Shown: positions 1-10,170 of the stretch, one piece after another
How the letters are laid out: each line of letters opens with the position of its first letter
How positions within the stretch are numbered: position 1 is the stretch's first letter
NCBI RefSeq assembly: GCF_001676615.1
Contig: NZ_LYXZ01000016.1
Location: 62,001-126,000 of the forward strand
Direction: 5' to 3'
Source: Labrys sp. WJW
GTDB taxonomy: Bacteria; Pseudomonadota; Alphaproteobacteria; Rhizobiales; Labraceae
DNA length: 64,000 nt
Program-made: the position numbers and the translations under genes
The notes under the pieces: model-generated
The model's input: only the letters and a program-made list of their open reading frames with translations
The model's database searches: none
What the model was told of the DNA's origin: nothing

Positions 1-426
1 GACGCGCTGGCGCTGGCCGCCTGAGAGCTGCGAGGGCCTGCGGTCGAGCAGATGGCTGATCTGCAAGGTCTTGGCGACCTGGGCAACCGCCGTGTCACGC
101 TCGGGCTTGGGAACACCGCGCATCTCCATGCCGAAGGCGATGTTCTGCCCCACCGTCATGTTGGGATAGAGCGCGTAGCTCTGGAACACCATGGCGATGT
201 CGCGCTTGGAGGGATGCAGGTCGTTGATCTTGTTGCTGTCGACACGGATCTCGCCCTCGGTGATGTTTTCGAGCCCGGCGATGGTGTTGAGCAGGGTCGA
301 CTTGCCGCAGCCGGACGGGCCGACCAGGACGAGGAAGCCGCCCTTGTCGAGGTCGAGATTGATCCCCTTGAGGATTTCGACGGCGCCGTAGCGCTTCTTG
401 AGATTGTTGATTTCCAGGAACGCCAT
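1..426 (-). CDS. Sugar ABC transporter ATP-binding protein (partial, 3' end outside the window)
   Basis: This is the nucleotide-binding subunit of a carbohydrate importer of the MalK/UgpC class. The 142 visible residues show Walker A GPSGCGKST, the Q-loop VFQSYALYPNMTV typical of sugar importers, and the signature LSGGQRQRV just before the window edge. Walker B, the H-loop and the C-terminal regulatory domain lie outside. It starts 4 bp after the preceding permease gene and is the last visible gene of the binding protein-permease-permease-ATPase operon. The family is certain; the sugar is inferred only from the binding protein. Confidence 0.93.
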   Translation of the reverse strand, partial: MAFLEINNLKKRYGAVEILKGINLDLDKGGFLVLVGPSGCGKSTLLNTIAGLENITEGEIRVDSNKINDLHPSKRDIAMVFQSYALYPNMTVGQNIAFGMEMRGVPKPERDTAVAQVAKTLQISHLLDRRPSQLSGGQRQRV

Positions 427-430
427 TGGG

Positions 431-1366
431 TCAGCCTTTCACAGCGCCCGCCATCAGGCCACGCACGAAATAGCGGCCGGCGACGATATAGACGAAGAGG
501 GTGGGAAGGGCGGCGATCATCGCGGCCGCCATGTTGACGTTGTATTCGACCGCCCCGGTGGTGGTGTTCACCACATTGTTGAGCGCTGCCGTCATCGGCA
601 TCACATCGCCGGTGCCGGCGAAGGCGGAGGCGAACAGGAAGTCGTTCCAGATGTTGGTGAACTGATAGATCACCGTGACCACGAAGATCGGGATCGAATT
701 GGGCAGCAGGATGCGCCGGAAGATCTGGAAGAAGCTGGCACCATCGACCATCGCAGCCCGCACGAGTTCATTGGGGAACGCCTCGTAATAATTGCGGAAG
801 AACAAAGTGGTGAAGCCGAGGCCATAGACCACATGCACGAAGACGAGATTGAAGGTCGAGGAACCGAAGCCGAGCGAGGTGCCGATGGTCGACTGCAGGA
901 AGGACCCGATGCCACCAAACTTGCCCAGCACCGTCGCCATCGGCAGCAGCACCGACTGGAACGGGATGAAGCAGGCGAACAGCATCATGGCGAAGACGAT
1001 CTTATGGCCGGGGAAACGCCACTTCGTCAGCACATAGCCGTTGAGCGCGCCCAGGATGGTGGAGATCGCCACCGCGGGCACCACCATCTTGAGCGAATTC
1101 CAGAAATAGCCCTTGATCCCCGCGCAGGTGAGGCCGACGCAGGTCTCGTTCCAGGCCTTCAGCCAGGGCTGCACGGTCGGCGAGTTGGGCAGGGCCAGCA
1201 TGTTGCCGCCCTGGATCTCGTCCATGGTCTTGAACGAGGTGGTCAGCATCACGAACAGGGGCACGAGATAGACGAAGGCGAAGATCAGCAAGAGGCCGTA
1301 GATCACGACGCGGCTGACCCAATTGGAGCCGACCGGCCCCGCAACGTCCCGGGTGGCGGCGCTCAT
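431..1366 (-). CDS. Carbohydrate ABC transporter permease, MalG type
   Basis: This is an inner-membrane subunit of the sugar importer, 311 residues, with about six hydrophobic segments beginning near residue 20. The EAA loop that contacts the ATPase is visible as NELVRAAMVDGASFFQIFRR. The ATG at 1366 overlaps the stop of the upstream permease (TGATG), which implies translational coupling; a GTG one codon earlier is the alternative start. By family it pairs with the MalF-type permease to form the channel. Best-known relatives are the glucose/mannose GtsC proteins, but the substrate here is inferred. Confidence 0.93.
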   Translation of the reverse strand: MSAATRDVAGPVGSNWVSRVVIYGLLLIFAFVYLVPLFVMLTTSFKTMDEIQGGNMLALPNSPTVQPWLKAWNETCVGLTCAGIKGYFWNSLKMVVPAVAISTILGALNGYVLTKWRFPGHKIVFAMMLFACFIPFQSVLLPMATVLGKFGGIGSFLQSTIGTSLGFGSSTFNLVFVHVVYGLGFTTLFFRNYYEAFPNELVRAAMVDGASFFQIFRRILLPNSIPIFVVTVIYQFTNIWNDFLFASAFAGTGDVMPMTAALNNVVNTTTGAVEYNVNMAAAMIAALPTLFVYIVAGRYFVRGLMAGAVKG

Positions 1367-2295
1367 CACTTCTTCTCCCGCAATTCGGAATAGAGATAGG
1401 GCACGATGATGGCGCTGATCGTCATCAGCATGATCACGGCGCTGGCCGAGCCGATGGCCATCTGGTTGCGCTTGAAGGTGTATTCATACATGAAGTTGGA
1501 GGGCAGCCAGGCCGAACCACCGGGCCCGCCCGATGTCAGGGCGACCACGAGGTCGTAGGACTTGATCGCCATATGGGCGAGCACGATGAAGGCGGACAGG
1601 AAGACCGGCCGCAGGATCGGAATGACGATGCGCCAATAGACCTGGAAGGTCGAAGCACCGTCGATCTGGGCGGCCTTGAGCATCTCGCCGTCGACGCCGC
1701 GCAAGCCGGCCAGGAACATCGCCATCACGAAACCCGAGGCCTGCCAGACGCCCGCGATCACCACGGTGTAGATCACCCGGTCCTTGTTCTTGATCCAGTC
1801 GAAATGGAAGCTGGTCCAGCCCAGATTGTGCAGCGTCGCCTCCAGGCCGAGGCCAGGGTCGAGAAACCATTTCCAGGCCACACCCGTGACGATGAAGGAG
1901 AGCGCCATCGGGTAGAGATAGATCGGCCGCAATATGCCCTCGCCCCGGATGCGCTGGTCGAGCAGGATGGCGATGAACAGGCCCAGCACCAGGCAGATGC
2001 CGACATAGAGTACGCCGAAGATCGCCATGTTGGTGATCGAATAATACCAGCTCGACGGCGGGTCGCTCTCGAAGGTCCAGCCCCACAGGCGCTGATAGGC
2101 GAGGCCTCCCGTCAGGTCGTAGCTCGGGAAGGTCTTGGAATTGGTGAAGGACAGATAGACCGTCCACAGGATGAAGCCATAGACGAACACCAGGATCGCG
2201 GCGAAGCTGGGCGCCAACACGATCTTGGGCAAGGCATCCTGAAGTTTCTCGCGCAAGCCCGGGCGAGGCGGCGCGCTTGTCGTAGCCAATGTCAT
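1366..2295 (-). CDS. Carbohydrate ABC transporter permease, MalF type
   Basis: First permease subunit of the importer, 309 residues. It has a cytoplasmic N-terminus of about 27 residues, a hydrophobic segment near residues 28-50, a periplasmic loop (roughly 60-95) and further membrane segments. The EAA loop appears as GEMLKAAQIDGASTFQVYWR around residue 205. It lies about 100 bp after the binding-protein gene and overlaps the next permease by one base. The order binding protein, MalF-type, MalG-type, ATPase is standard for this importer class. Confidence 0.93.
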   Translation of the reverse strand: MTLATTSAPPRPGLREKLQDALPKIVLAPSFAAILVFVYGFILWTVYLSFTNSKTFPSYDLTGGLAYQRLWGWTFESDPPSSWYYSITNMAIFGVLYVGICLVLGLFIAILLDQRIRGEGILRPIYLYPMALSFIVTGVAWKWFLDPGLGLEATLHNLGWTSFHFDWIKNKDRVIYTVVIAGVWQASGFVMAMFLAGLRGVDGEMLKAAQIDGASTFQVYWRIVIPILRPVFLSAFIVLAHMAIKSYDLVVALTSGGPGGSAWLPSNFMYEYTFKRNQMAIGSASAVIMLMTISAIIVPYLYSELREKK

Positions 2296-2398
2296 GAAGG
2301 TTCCCCGCTTATTGTTCTTGTGCCCCGAGAGCCTGTCGACCGGGCGCGCAATCGGCGCCCGGTCGGTTCGCTTCCTACAGAAACGCTTGCTTCAGCGC

Positions 2399-3664
2399 TT
2401 ACTTGGCTTCGTCGATGGCCTTGACCAGCTGGGCGACAGCCTCGTCCGAGGTCTTGATCTGGCCGTTGAAGAACTTGTCCACCACGTCCTTGTAGGCGGT
2501 GGCGACAGCCGGCGTCGCGCCATAGCCCTGGGCCAGCGAGCCGAACAGCGTGCCGCCTTCATTGGCCTTCTTCAGATCGGCGATACCCTTCTTGCCGCAG
2601 GCGTCGAAATCGGTATCCGGCACGTCGGTACGGGCGGGAACCGAACCCTTGACCACGTTGAAAGAGGACTGGAAGGACTTGGACAGCGTTGCCTTGGCGA
2701 GCGCAAGCTGGGCTTCCTTGCGATCATCCGGAACCGCGAACATGCCGAACATGTCGGAGTTGTAGACGACGCTGCCGTCGGTGCCCGGGAAGCGCATGCA
2801 GATATAGTCGGTGCCAGGGGTCTTGCTGGCGGCCTTGAACTCGCCCTTGGCCCAGTCACCCATCACCTGCACCAGGGCATCGCCCTTGATCACCATGGCG
2901 GTGGTCAGGTTCCAGTCGCGGCCCGAGAAGTTCGGATCGACATAGGTCTTGAGCTTGGCCAGGTTGTCGAAGGCCTTCTTCATGGTGTCCGACTTCAACG
3001 AGGCTTCGTCGAGGTCGTTCATCGCCTTCTTGTAGAATTCGGGGCCACCCGTGGAGAGCACGACCGAGTCGAACATGGTGGCTTCCTGCCAATCCTGGCC
3101 GCCGAGGGCGAGCGGCGTCACGCCGGCAGCCTTGGCCTTGTCGAGCAGGGCGATGAAATCGTCGAAGGTCTTCGGTTCGGTGCCGCCGATCTTGTCCATC
3201 ACGGCCTTGTTGATCCACAGCCAGTTGACCGAATGGACATTGACGGGAACGGCGACCCATTTACCGTCATAGACGGCGAATTTCTGCAACGGTGCCGGCA
3301 CCGCCTTGTCCCAGCCTTCCGACTTGGCGAGCTCGGTCAGGTCGCCCATCTTGCCGGCGGCAGCATAGTCGAGCACGGTATAGCCCAGCATCTGGGACGC
3401 CGTCGGATTGTTGCCGGCCGCGACCATGGCCTTCAGCGCGGTCATGGCGGCATCGCCGCCGCCGCCGGCAACCGGCACGTCCTTCCAGGCATAGCCTTCC
3501 TTGGCCAGGTCCTGCTTGAGCACGTTGAGCGCGGCCGCCTCGCCACCGGAGGTCCACCAGTGCAGCATCTGCACTTCCTTGGTCTGCGCCTGCGCCGCGC
3601 CGGCAAAGCCGAAGCTGGCAGCGGCAAGCGCCACGCCTGCGATCAGTTTGGTACGAACGGTCAT
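2399..3664 (-). CDS. Sugar ABC transporter substrate-binding protein, glucose/mannose (GtsA-like) type
   Basis: Periplasmic binding protein of 421 residues with a clear signal peptide (basic MTVRTK, hydrophobic core, AQA cleavage near residue 26). The mature start HWWTSGGE, the glycine-rich [10 protein letters not shown] and [12 protein letters not shown] closely match the Pseudomonas GtsA glucose-binding family as I remember it, and the length fits. A strong ribosome site GGGAGGAA precedes the ATG. It is separated from the upstream aldehyde dehydrogenase gene by 182 bp with three hairpins, so it may be expressed more strongly than the enzyme genes. Glucose or a related hexose is the likely ligand, but the enzyme genes nearby suggest a modified sugar. 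Confidence 0.9.
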   Translation of the reverse strand: MTVRTKLIAGVALAAASFGFAGAAQAQTKEVQMLHWWTSGGEAAALNVLKQDLAKEGYAWKDVPVAGGGGDAAMTALKAMVAAGNNPTASQMLGYTVLDYAAAGKMGDLTELAKSEGWDKAVPAPLQKFAVYDGKWVAVPVNVHSVNWLWINKAVMDKIGGTEPKTFDDFIALLDKAKAAGVTPLALGGQDWQEATMFDSVVLSTGGPEFYKKAMNDLDEASLKSDTMKKAFDNLAKLKTYVDPNFSGRDWNLTTAMVIKGDALVQVMGDWAKGEFKAASKTPGTDYICMRFPGTDGSVVYNSDMFGMFAVPDDRKEAQLALAKATLSKSFQSSFNVVKGSVPARTDVPDTDFDACGKKGIADLKKANEGGTLFGSLAQGYGATPAVATAYKDVVDKFFNGQIKTSDEAVAQLVKAIDEAK

Positions 3665-3715
3665 CTATTCCTCCCATGACCATGATTGCCGGATACGTTC
3701 CGGCGACGTCTCATT

Positions 3716-3751
3716 CCAAGCCTCGAAGATGCTGATGCATCCTCGGCTTGG
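3716..3751. repeat. Hairpin 1 of 3 between aldehyde dehydrogenase and the binding-protein gene
   Basis: An almost perfect inverted repeat: CCAAGCCTCGAAGATGC, a loop of about four bases, and GCATCCTCGGCTTGG. It lies upstream of the binding-protein gene on the minus strand. No T-run follows on either strand. It could be an mRNA-processing or stability hairpin in an operon transcript, or an operator. Confidence 0.7.
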
Positions 3752-3756
3752 ACACC

Positions 3757-3802
3757 TGCCGATTTTCTCTTCTCCAAATCAGGGATTTGAAGAAAATCGG
3801 CA
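3757..3802. repeat. Hairpin 2 of 3 between aldehyde dehydrogenase and the binding-protein gene
   Basis: An imperfect inverted repeat with outer arms TGCCGATTTTC / GAAAATCGGCA and inner arms CCAAATC / GATTTG. It sits between two other stem-loops in the same 121-bp stretch. No protein-coding ORF is supported here. Confidence 0.65.
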
Positions 3803-3809
3803 GAAGGCA

Positions 3810-3836
3810 CCAGGAGGCATTTTCAATGCCTCCTGG
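3810..3836 (-). terminator. Hairpin 3 of 3, possible attenuating terminator after aldehyde dehydrogenase
   Basis: A perfect 11-bp stem (CCAGGAGGCAT / ATGCCTCCTGG) with a 5-base loop, located 10 bp past the stop of the aldehyde dehydrogenase gene. There is no long U-run, so full termination is uncertain. A partial terminator or a 3'-end-protecting hairpin is equally possible. Confidence 0.5.
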
Positions 3837-3846
3837 TCTCATTCGC

Positions 3847-5376
3847 CTACCGCGGCAGCCACCAGGCCGTGCGCGGTCCGCAATGAAGATGCATCGTCTT
3901 TTCCTCGGTGTAGTCGGCTGCGGCATTGCGGCCGAGTTCCCGTCCGATCCCCGATTGCCGGAAGCCGCCGAAGGGCAGTTCGGCGGCGCCGTCCATGAAG
4001 GTATTGGTCCATACCGTCCCGGCCCTGAGGCGCCTGGAGACGCCGACCGCCGTGTCGAAATCCCGGCTCCAGACGCTGGCCGACAGACCGTAATCCACGC
4101 CGTTGGCGATGGAAACGGCTTCCTCGGCACTGGCGAAACGCATCACCGTCGCCACCGGCCCGAACACCTCGTCGCGGGCAATCGCCATCGAGGCCCGGGC
4201 GCCTGCCACCACCGTGGTCGCCATGAACTGGCCGGCCTCGCTGTCCAGACGCGCTCCTCCGAGGGCGACCTCGGCTCCTTCGGCCTGGGCGTTGGCGACA
4301 TGCCCCTCGACCTGGGCCAGGTGCTGCGGCGAGATCAGGGCGCCGACGAGCGTGACCGGATCCAGGGGGTCGCCGACCACGACCTGGCGGGAGCGCTTGA
4401 CGAATTCGGCCTCGAACTCGGCCGCGATGTCCTGGTGAACGAGCAGGCGGCTGCCGGCATTGCAGCATTCGCCGGCGTTGAAATAGGAGCCGAACACGGC
4501 GGCATCGAGCGCGGCGTCGAGATCGGCATCGGGGAAGATCAACTGCGGATTCTTGCCGCCGAGCTCCATCGACAGCTTCTTGAGCGTGCCCGAAGCCGCC
4601 GCCATCGCCGCCTTGCCCACCCGGGTGGAGCCGGTGAAGGAGACCATGTCGACACGCCCGTCCGTGGTCATCGGCCCGCCGATCTCCGGGCCATAGCCGG
4701 AGAGAATGTTGACGACCCCTTCGGGCAAGCCGGCTTCGGCCAGCAGATGGCCGAGCAGCAGGGTCGAGCCCGAGGTCATCTCGCTCGGCTTGACCACCGC
4801 GGTGCAGCCGGCGGCAAGCGCGAAAGGCAGCTTCTGGCTGACGATAAGGAAGGGGAAGTTCCAGGGCGTGATGATGGAGACCACGCCGATCGGCTCGCGC
4901 ATTACCAGCCCGAGCTTGTTGGCGCCGATGGTGTTGTAGCTCTCGCCATTGAGGTCGCGGGCAAGGCCTGCCGCATAACGCCAGATATCGACGGCGCCAG
5001 CCATCTCGCCACGGGCCTGGCTGATCGGCTTGCCGGATTCCAGGCTGTCGAGCGTGGCGAAGATCTCGAGCCTCTCCTCGATCAGGTCGGCAACCTTGTG
5101 GATGAGCCGCGAGCGCTCGGCTCCCGTCATCGATGGCCACGGCCCCTCGTCGAAGGCTTTGCGCGCGGCAGCCAGGGCACGATCGAGATCGGCGACACCC
5201 GCCTGCGGATAGAGGCCCACCCGCTCGCCATGACCGGGGCTGAGGCGTTCAATGGTTCGCCCCTCCACGGCAGGCCCGAAGGTGCCGGCGATGAAAAGCT
5301 GGTGCTCACGGGGAATGCCGGCGAGCGCGGCGGCAAAACGAGCCTTGTCGAGGCGGACGGCGATCGTCACGGTCAT
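3847..5376 (-). CDS. NAD(P)-dependent aldehyde dehydrogenase
   Basis: Oxidises an aldehyde to the carboxylic acid. It is 509 residues with the full ALDH fold: the PWNFP motif near 171, the cofactor-loop VSFTGSTRVG near 245-254, general base Glu271 in MELGGKNP, and catalytic Cys305 in FNAGECCNAGSR. The open frame extends far upstream, but the ATG at 5376 overlaps the stop of the enoyl-CoA hydratase (ATGA) and gives the normal family N-terminus. It is the last gene of the LacI-led enzyme operon. The substrate is unknown; context suggests a semialdehyde formed during sugar or sugar-acid breakdown. Confidence 0.93.
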   Translation of the reverse strand: MTVTIAVRLDKARFAAALAGIPREHQLFIAGTFGPAVEGRTIERLSPGHGERVGLYPQAGVADLDRALAAARKAFDEGPWPSMTGAERSRLIHKVADLIEERLEIFATLDSLESGKPISQARGEMAGAVDIWRYAAGLARDLNGESYNTIGANKLGLVMREPIGVVSIITPWNFPFLIVSQKLPFALAAGCTAVVKPSEMTSGSTLLLGHLLAEAGLPEGVVNILSGYGPEIGGPMTTDGRVDMVSFTGSTRVGKAAMAAASGTLKKLSMELGGKNPQLIFPDADLDAALDAAVFGSYFNAGECCNAGSRLLVHQDIAAEFEAEFVKRSRQVVVGDPLDPVTLVGALISPQHLAQVEGHVANAQAEGAEVALGGARLDSEAGQFMATTVVAGARASMAIARDEVFGPVATVMRFASAEEAVSIANGVDYGLSASVWSRDFDTAVGVSRRLRAGTVWTNTFMDGAAELPFGGFRQSGIGRELGRNAAADYTEEKTMHLHCGPRTAWWLPR

Positions 5377-6146
5377 CTTCCCTTGAAATCGGGCGTGCGC
5401 TTCTCGACGAAGCTGGCGACGCCCTCCTTGAGATCGTCGGTGTAGGACACCAGCGATCCGGCGAGTATTTCGATGGCGGCGGCGGCATCCTCGCCCTCCG
5501 CAGCATTGATCATCTGCTTGGCGACGGCATTGGCGATGGGCGCGCGCGCCGCGATCTTGCGGGCAAGTTCGCGTGCCTGCTCGAGCCCCTGCCCCTTGGG
5601 CGCGATCTCGTCGATCAGGCCGAGTTGCAGCGCCCGCTCGGCCGTGACGATCTCGCCGGTCAAGGCCAGGCGGCGCACTGCGGCCGTGCCGAAGCGGGTG
5701 ACGAGGCGCTGCGTGCCGGACCAACCCGGAACCATGCCGATGCCGGTCTCGGGCAGGCCGAACTTGGCCTGCTCCTCGGCGATGCGGATATCGGCCGTCG
5801 CCGCCAGTTCCAGGCCGCCGCCCAGCGCATGGCCGTTGATGGCGGCGATCAAGGGCGCGCGCAGCCGGGTCAGGCGATCGAAAACGCGATGGCCGTCGCG
5901 CACCCAGCGCTGGCCCATGTCGAGCGGCGAGAGCTTGCCCCAGGCGGCAATGTCGCCACCCGCGCAGAAGCCCTTGCCCTCGCCGGTGAGGATGACGGCC
6001 CGGATGGCACCATGGGCATCGATCCGCTCTGCTGCGATGGCAAGCCCCGATATCATCGCCTCATCGAGGGCGTTGAGCTTTTCGGGCCGCGCCAAAGTGA
6101 TGATGGCGATGGCGTCCTCGATGTCGAGGCGGACGGGGTCAGACAT
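5373..6146 (-). CDS. Enoyl-CoA hydratase/isomerase (crotonase) family protein
   Basis: A 257-residue crotonase. Diagnostic features are GFCAGGDIAAWG (oxyanion hole, about 60-71), NGHALGGGLELA (about 106-117) and LPETGIGMVPG, so both glutamates used for hydration in the family are present. It lies 15 bp after the CoA-transferase gene and overlaps the aldehyde dehydrogenase by 4 bp. Together these imply that an intermediate is activated to a CoA thioester and then hydrated, isomerised or cleaved. The exact crotonase reaction cannot be read from sequence. Confidence 0.9.
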   Translation of the reverse strand: MSDPVRLDIEDAIAIITLARPEKLNALDEAMISGLAIAAERIDAHGAIRAVILTGEGKGFCAGGDIAAWGKLSPLDMGQRWVRDGHRVFDRLTRLRAPLIAAINGHALGGGLELAATADIRIAEEQAKFGLPETGIGMVPGWSGTQRLVTRFGTAAVRRLALTGEIVTAERALQLGLIDEIAPKGQGLEQARELARKIAARAPIANAVAKQMINAAEGEDAAAAIEILAGSLVSYTDDLKEGVASFVEKRTPDFKGR

Positions 6147-6161
6147 GGGTGCGGTTCCTTT

Positions 6162-7754
6162 TCACGCCTTCCCTCCCCCCAGATCCAATCCGATCGGCTC
6201 CGGCCGGAACAGCGCGGCATCCATTGTCTTGAGATCGTCGGTGACACCAAGCGGGAACTCGGCCTGGGCCAGGACATCGCGCTCGAGGTCGACGCCGGGC
6301 GCGATCTCCGTGACCACGATGCCCCTTTCGGTCAGCTTGAGCACGCAGCGTTCGGAGACATAGGTGATGTCCTGGCCCTGCGCGACGGCGCGGCGGCCGG
6401 AGAAGGAGACGTGCTCCACCGTCTCAACCAGCTTCCTGACCTTGCCTTCCCTGGAAATCACCAGCGCGCCGTTTTCGACGGCAAGGCCGGCGGCGGCCGT
6501 GAAGAAACCGGAAAAGATGATGCGCCGGGCCCGCGCGGTGATGTCGACGAAACCGCCCGCCCCGGCCGTCACATGCGGACGCACGCCGAGCTTGGAGACG
6601 TTGACGCTGCCCTCGCGGTCGATCTGCAGGAAGGAGAGCAGCGAGGCGTCGAAGCCCGCACCCTGGAAATAGGTGAACTGATAGGGCGAAGGCATGATCG
6701 CCTCGGCATTGGAGGCACAGCCGAATTGGAAGTCGAGCAGCGGCACGCCGCCGACGGCCCCCTGCTCGATCACCCAGGTCACCTCGCCATGCCGTCCCTC
6801 CTCGATCAGGATGCGCGGCACATTGGCGGAAATGCCGAAACCGATATTGACGGCATCGCCATGGCGCAATTCCTGCGCTACCCGGCGGGCAATCACCTTG
6901 GAAACGCCGAATTCGGGGATTTCGAAGCTCGACAGGGGCCGGAAGATCTCGCCCGAGATCGCCGGCTCGTAGGGCGTCTGCGTCGTTTGCATCTGGTCTG
7001 GGGCGACGACGATGGCATCGACCAAGACGCCCGGCACCAGCACGTTCTGTGGCTTGAGCGTGCCGCTCTCGGCGAGGCGCTTCACCTGGGCAATGACGAT
7101 GCCGCCATTGTTGCGTACGGCCAGGGCCTGGTCGAGCGGGCCGAGATAGCCGCCCTCATGCTCATAGGAGAGATTGCCGCGCTCGTCGGCCGTGGTGGCG
7201 CGGATGATGGCGACCTCGGGCACGATGGTCTTGAAATAGAGCCAGTCCTCGCCGTCGAACTCGACCTTGCGCACGATCGGCGTCTCGGCCGCCCGACCGT
7301 TCATGGCGCAACCTTCGCGAGCCGGATCGACGAAGGTGTCCATGCCGATCTTGGTGAGCACGCCCGGGCGCTTGGCAGCCGCCTCGCGATGCATGTCGAA
7401 CAGGATGCCGGAGGGGATGTTGTAGGCGGGGATCTCGTTGCCGGTGATCATCTTCCAGATCGCCGGCGGCTCGGCCGAAGAGGGGCCGGACGGATAGGAG
7501 CCGCCAAGGATGCGGGCGAGCAGGCCTGATTTGGCGATATGATCGACGCCCTTGATGCCCCACATGTCGCCCGCCGCGATGGGGTGCAGCGTGGTGAGGT
7601 TGCGCGGGTGGCCTGTTGCATCGAAGCGGCGGCCGATGGCGGCGAGCATCGCATCCGGACAGCCAAGACCGGAGGAGGACGAGACGGTCACCACGGCATT
7701 GTCGGGGATCAGCGCGGCAGCCTGGTCGGCCGAAAGGATTTTGGGGAAGGCCAT
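6162..7754 (-). CDS. Acyl-CoA:carboxylate CoA-transferase, fused-subunit (YdiF/propionate CoA-transferase) type
   Basis: A 530-residue class I CoA-transferase with alpha and beta halves in one chain, as in YdiF and propionate CoA-transferase. The second half carries NIGFGISANVP and VIEQGAVGG, where Glu330 is the expected residue that forms the glutamyl-CoA thioester. It should move CoA from a donor such as acetyl-CoA to the pathway acid. It lies 4 bp after the Gfo/Idh gene and feeds the crotonase that follows. Finding this enzyme in a sugar-transport regulon is unusual. Confidence 0.9.
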   Translation of the reverse strand: MAFPKILSADQAAALIPDNAVVTVSSSSGLGCPDAMLAAIGRRFDATGHPRNLTTLHPIAAGDMWGIKGVDHIAKSGLLARILGGSYPSGPSSAEPPAIWKMITGNEIPAYNIPSGILFDMHREAAAKRPGVLTKIGMDTFVDPAREGCAMNGRAAETPIVRKVEFDGEDWLYFKTIVPEVAIIRATTADERGNLSYEHEGGYLGPLDQALAVRNNGGIVIAQVKRLAESGTLKPQNVLVPGVLVDAIVVAPDQMQTTQTPYEPAISGEIFRPLSSFEIPEFGVSKVIARRVAQELRHGDAVNIGFGISANVPRILIEEGRHGEVTWVIEQGAVGGVPLLDFQFGCASNAEAIMPSPYQFTYFQGAGFDASLLSFLQIDREGSVNVSKLGVRPHVTAGAGGFVDITARARRIIFSGFFTAAAGLAVENGALVISREGKVRKLVETVEHVSFSGRRAVAQGQDITYVSERCVLKLTERGIVVTEIAPGVDLERDVLAQAEFPLGVTDDLKTMDAALFRPEPIGLDLGGGKA

Positions 7755-7758
7755 CGGA

Positions 7759-9839
<2,081 letters not shown>

Positions 9840-9890
9840 CCTTGCGCTCCCTCAGCCGGCCTCTTGAACCGGGCCAGTGGGCAGTATTTT

Positions 9891-9902
9891 TGGAACGTTC
9901 CT
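9891..9902. promoter_or_regulatory. Putative LacI operator 1
   Basis: TGGAACGTTCCT contains the perfect 10-bp palindrome GGAACGTTCC centred on CG, the hallmark of LacI/GalR operators. It lies about 50 bp upstream of the lacI start, so it is well placed for autoregulation. A related copy is centred 99 bp away, nearer the divergent gene. Confidence 0.7.
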
Positions 9903-9982
9903 ACAGCTGTGTCAATACCGCTTTCGAATGGGCAGGAACCCATTGATGCAAAAGAATAAATCTTGTCTTAGATGAAATATTC

Positions 9983-10014
9983 TTGACTTTGGAACGTTCT
10001 AATAGCCATGCTTA
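9983..10014 (+). promoter_or_regulatory. Putative promoter with LacI operator 2, facing the DUF993 gene
   Basis: TTGACT at 9983-9988 resembles a -35 element. The palindrome TTGGAACGTTCTAA (9989-10002) follows directly, and a loose -10 (GCTTAT or TGCTTA) lies around 10009-10014. An operator between -35 and -10 is a classic repressor position. The spacing of the -10 is approximate and the promoter is inferred. Confidence 0.5.
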
Positions 10015-10170
10015 TCCCCAAGGCCGCGACGCCTCGGCCATTTTTCACCGGAATCCTGGGACGATGTGTTGGATCCTGCTTTGCAGCAGATTCCCCGCGA
10101 GATCCCGTCATCGGGTGAAAATTGCCGGCGCATCGAAGAAGCCGAATAAGAGAGGAACGAGGAGAGGCCG

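Noticed and set aside
398-1393. Long plus-strand open frame antisense to the sugar permease
   Set aside because: It lies opposite a clear permease gene, is rich in His/Asp/Gly as expected for an antisense reading of GC-rich code, and has no recognisable domain.
3748-5445. 565-codon plus-strand frame opposite the aldehyde dehydrogenase
   Set aside because: The other strand encodes a complete ALDH with all catalytic motifs; this frame is a shadow.
5377-5724. N-terminal extension of the aldehyde dehydrogenase frame
   Set aside because: It overlaps the enoyl-CoA hydratase out of frame; the ATGA overlap at 5373-5376 and family length fix the true start.
5625-7529. 634-codon plus-strand frame opposite enoyl-CoA hydratase and CoA-transferase
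   Set aside because: It spans two clear genes on the other strand and has no domain signal.
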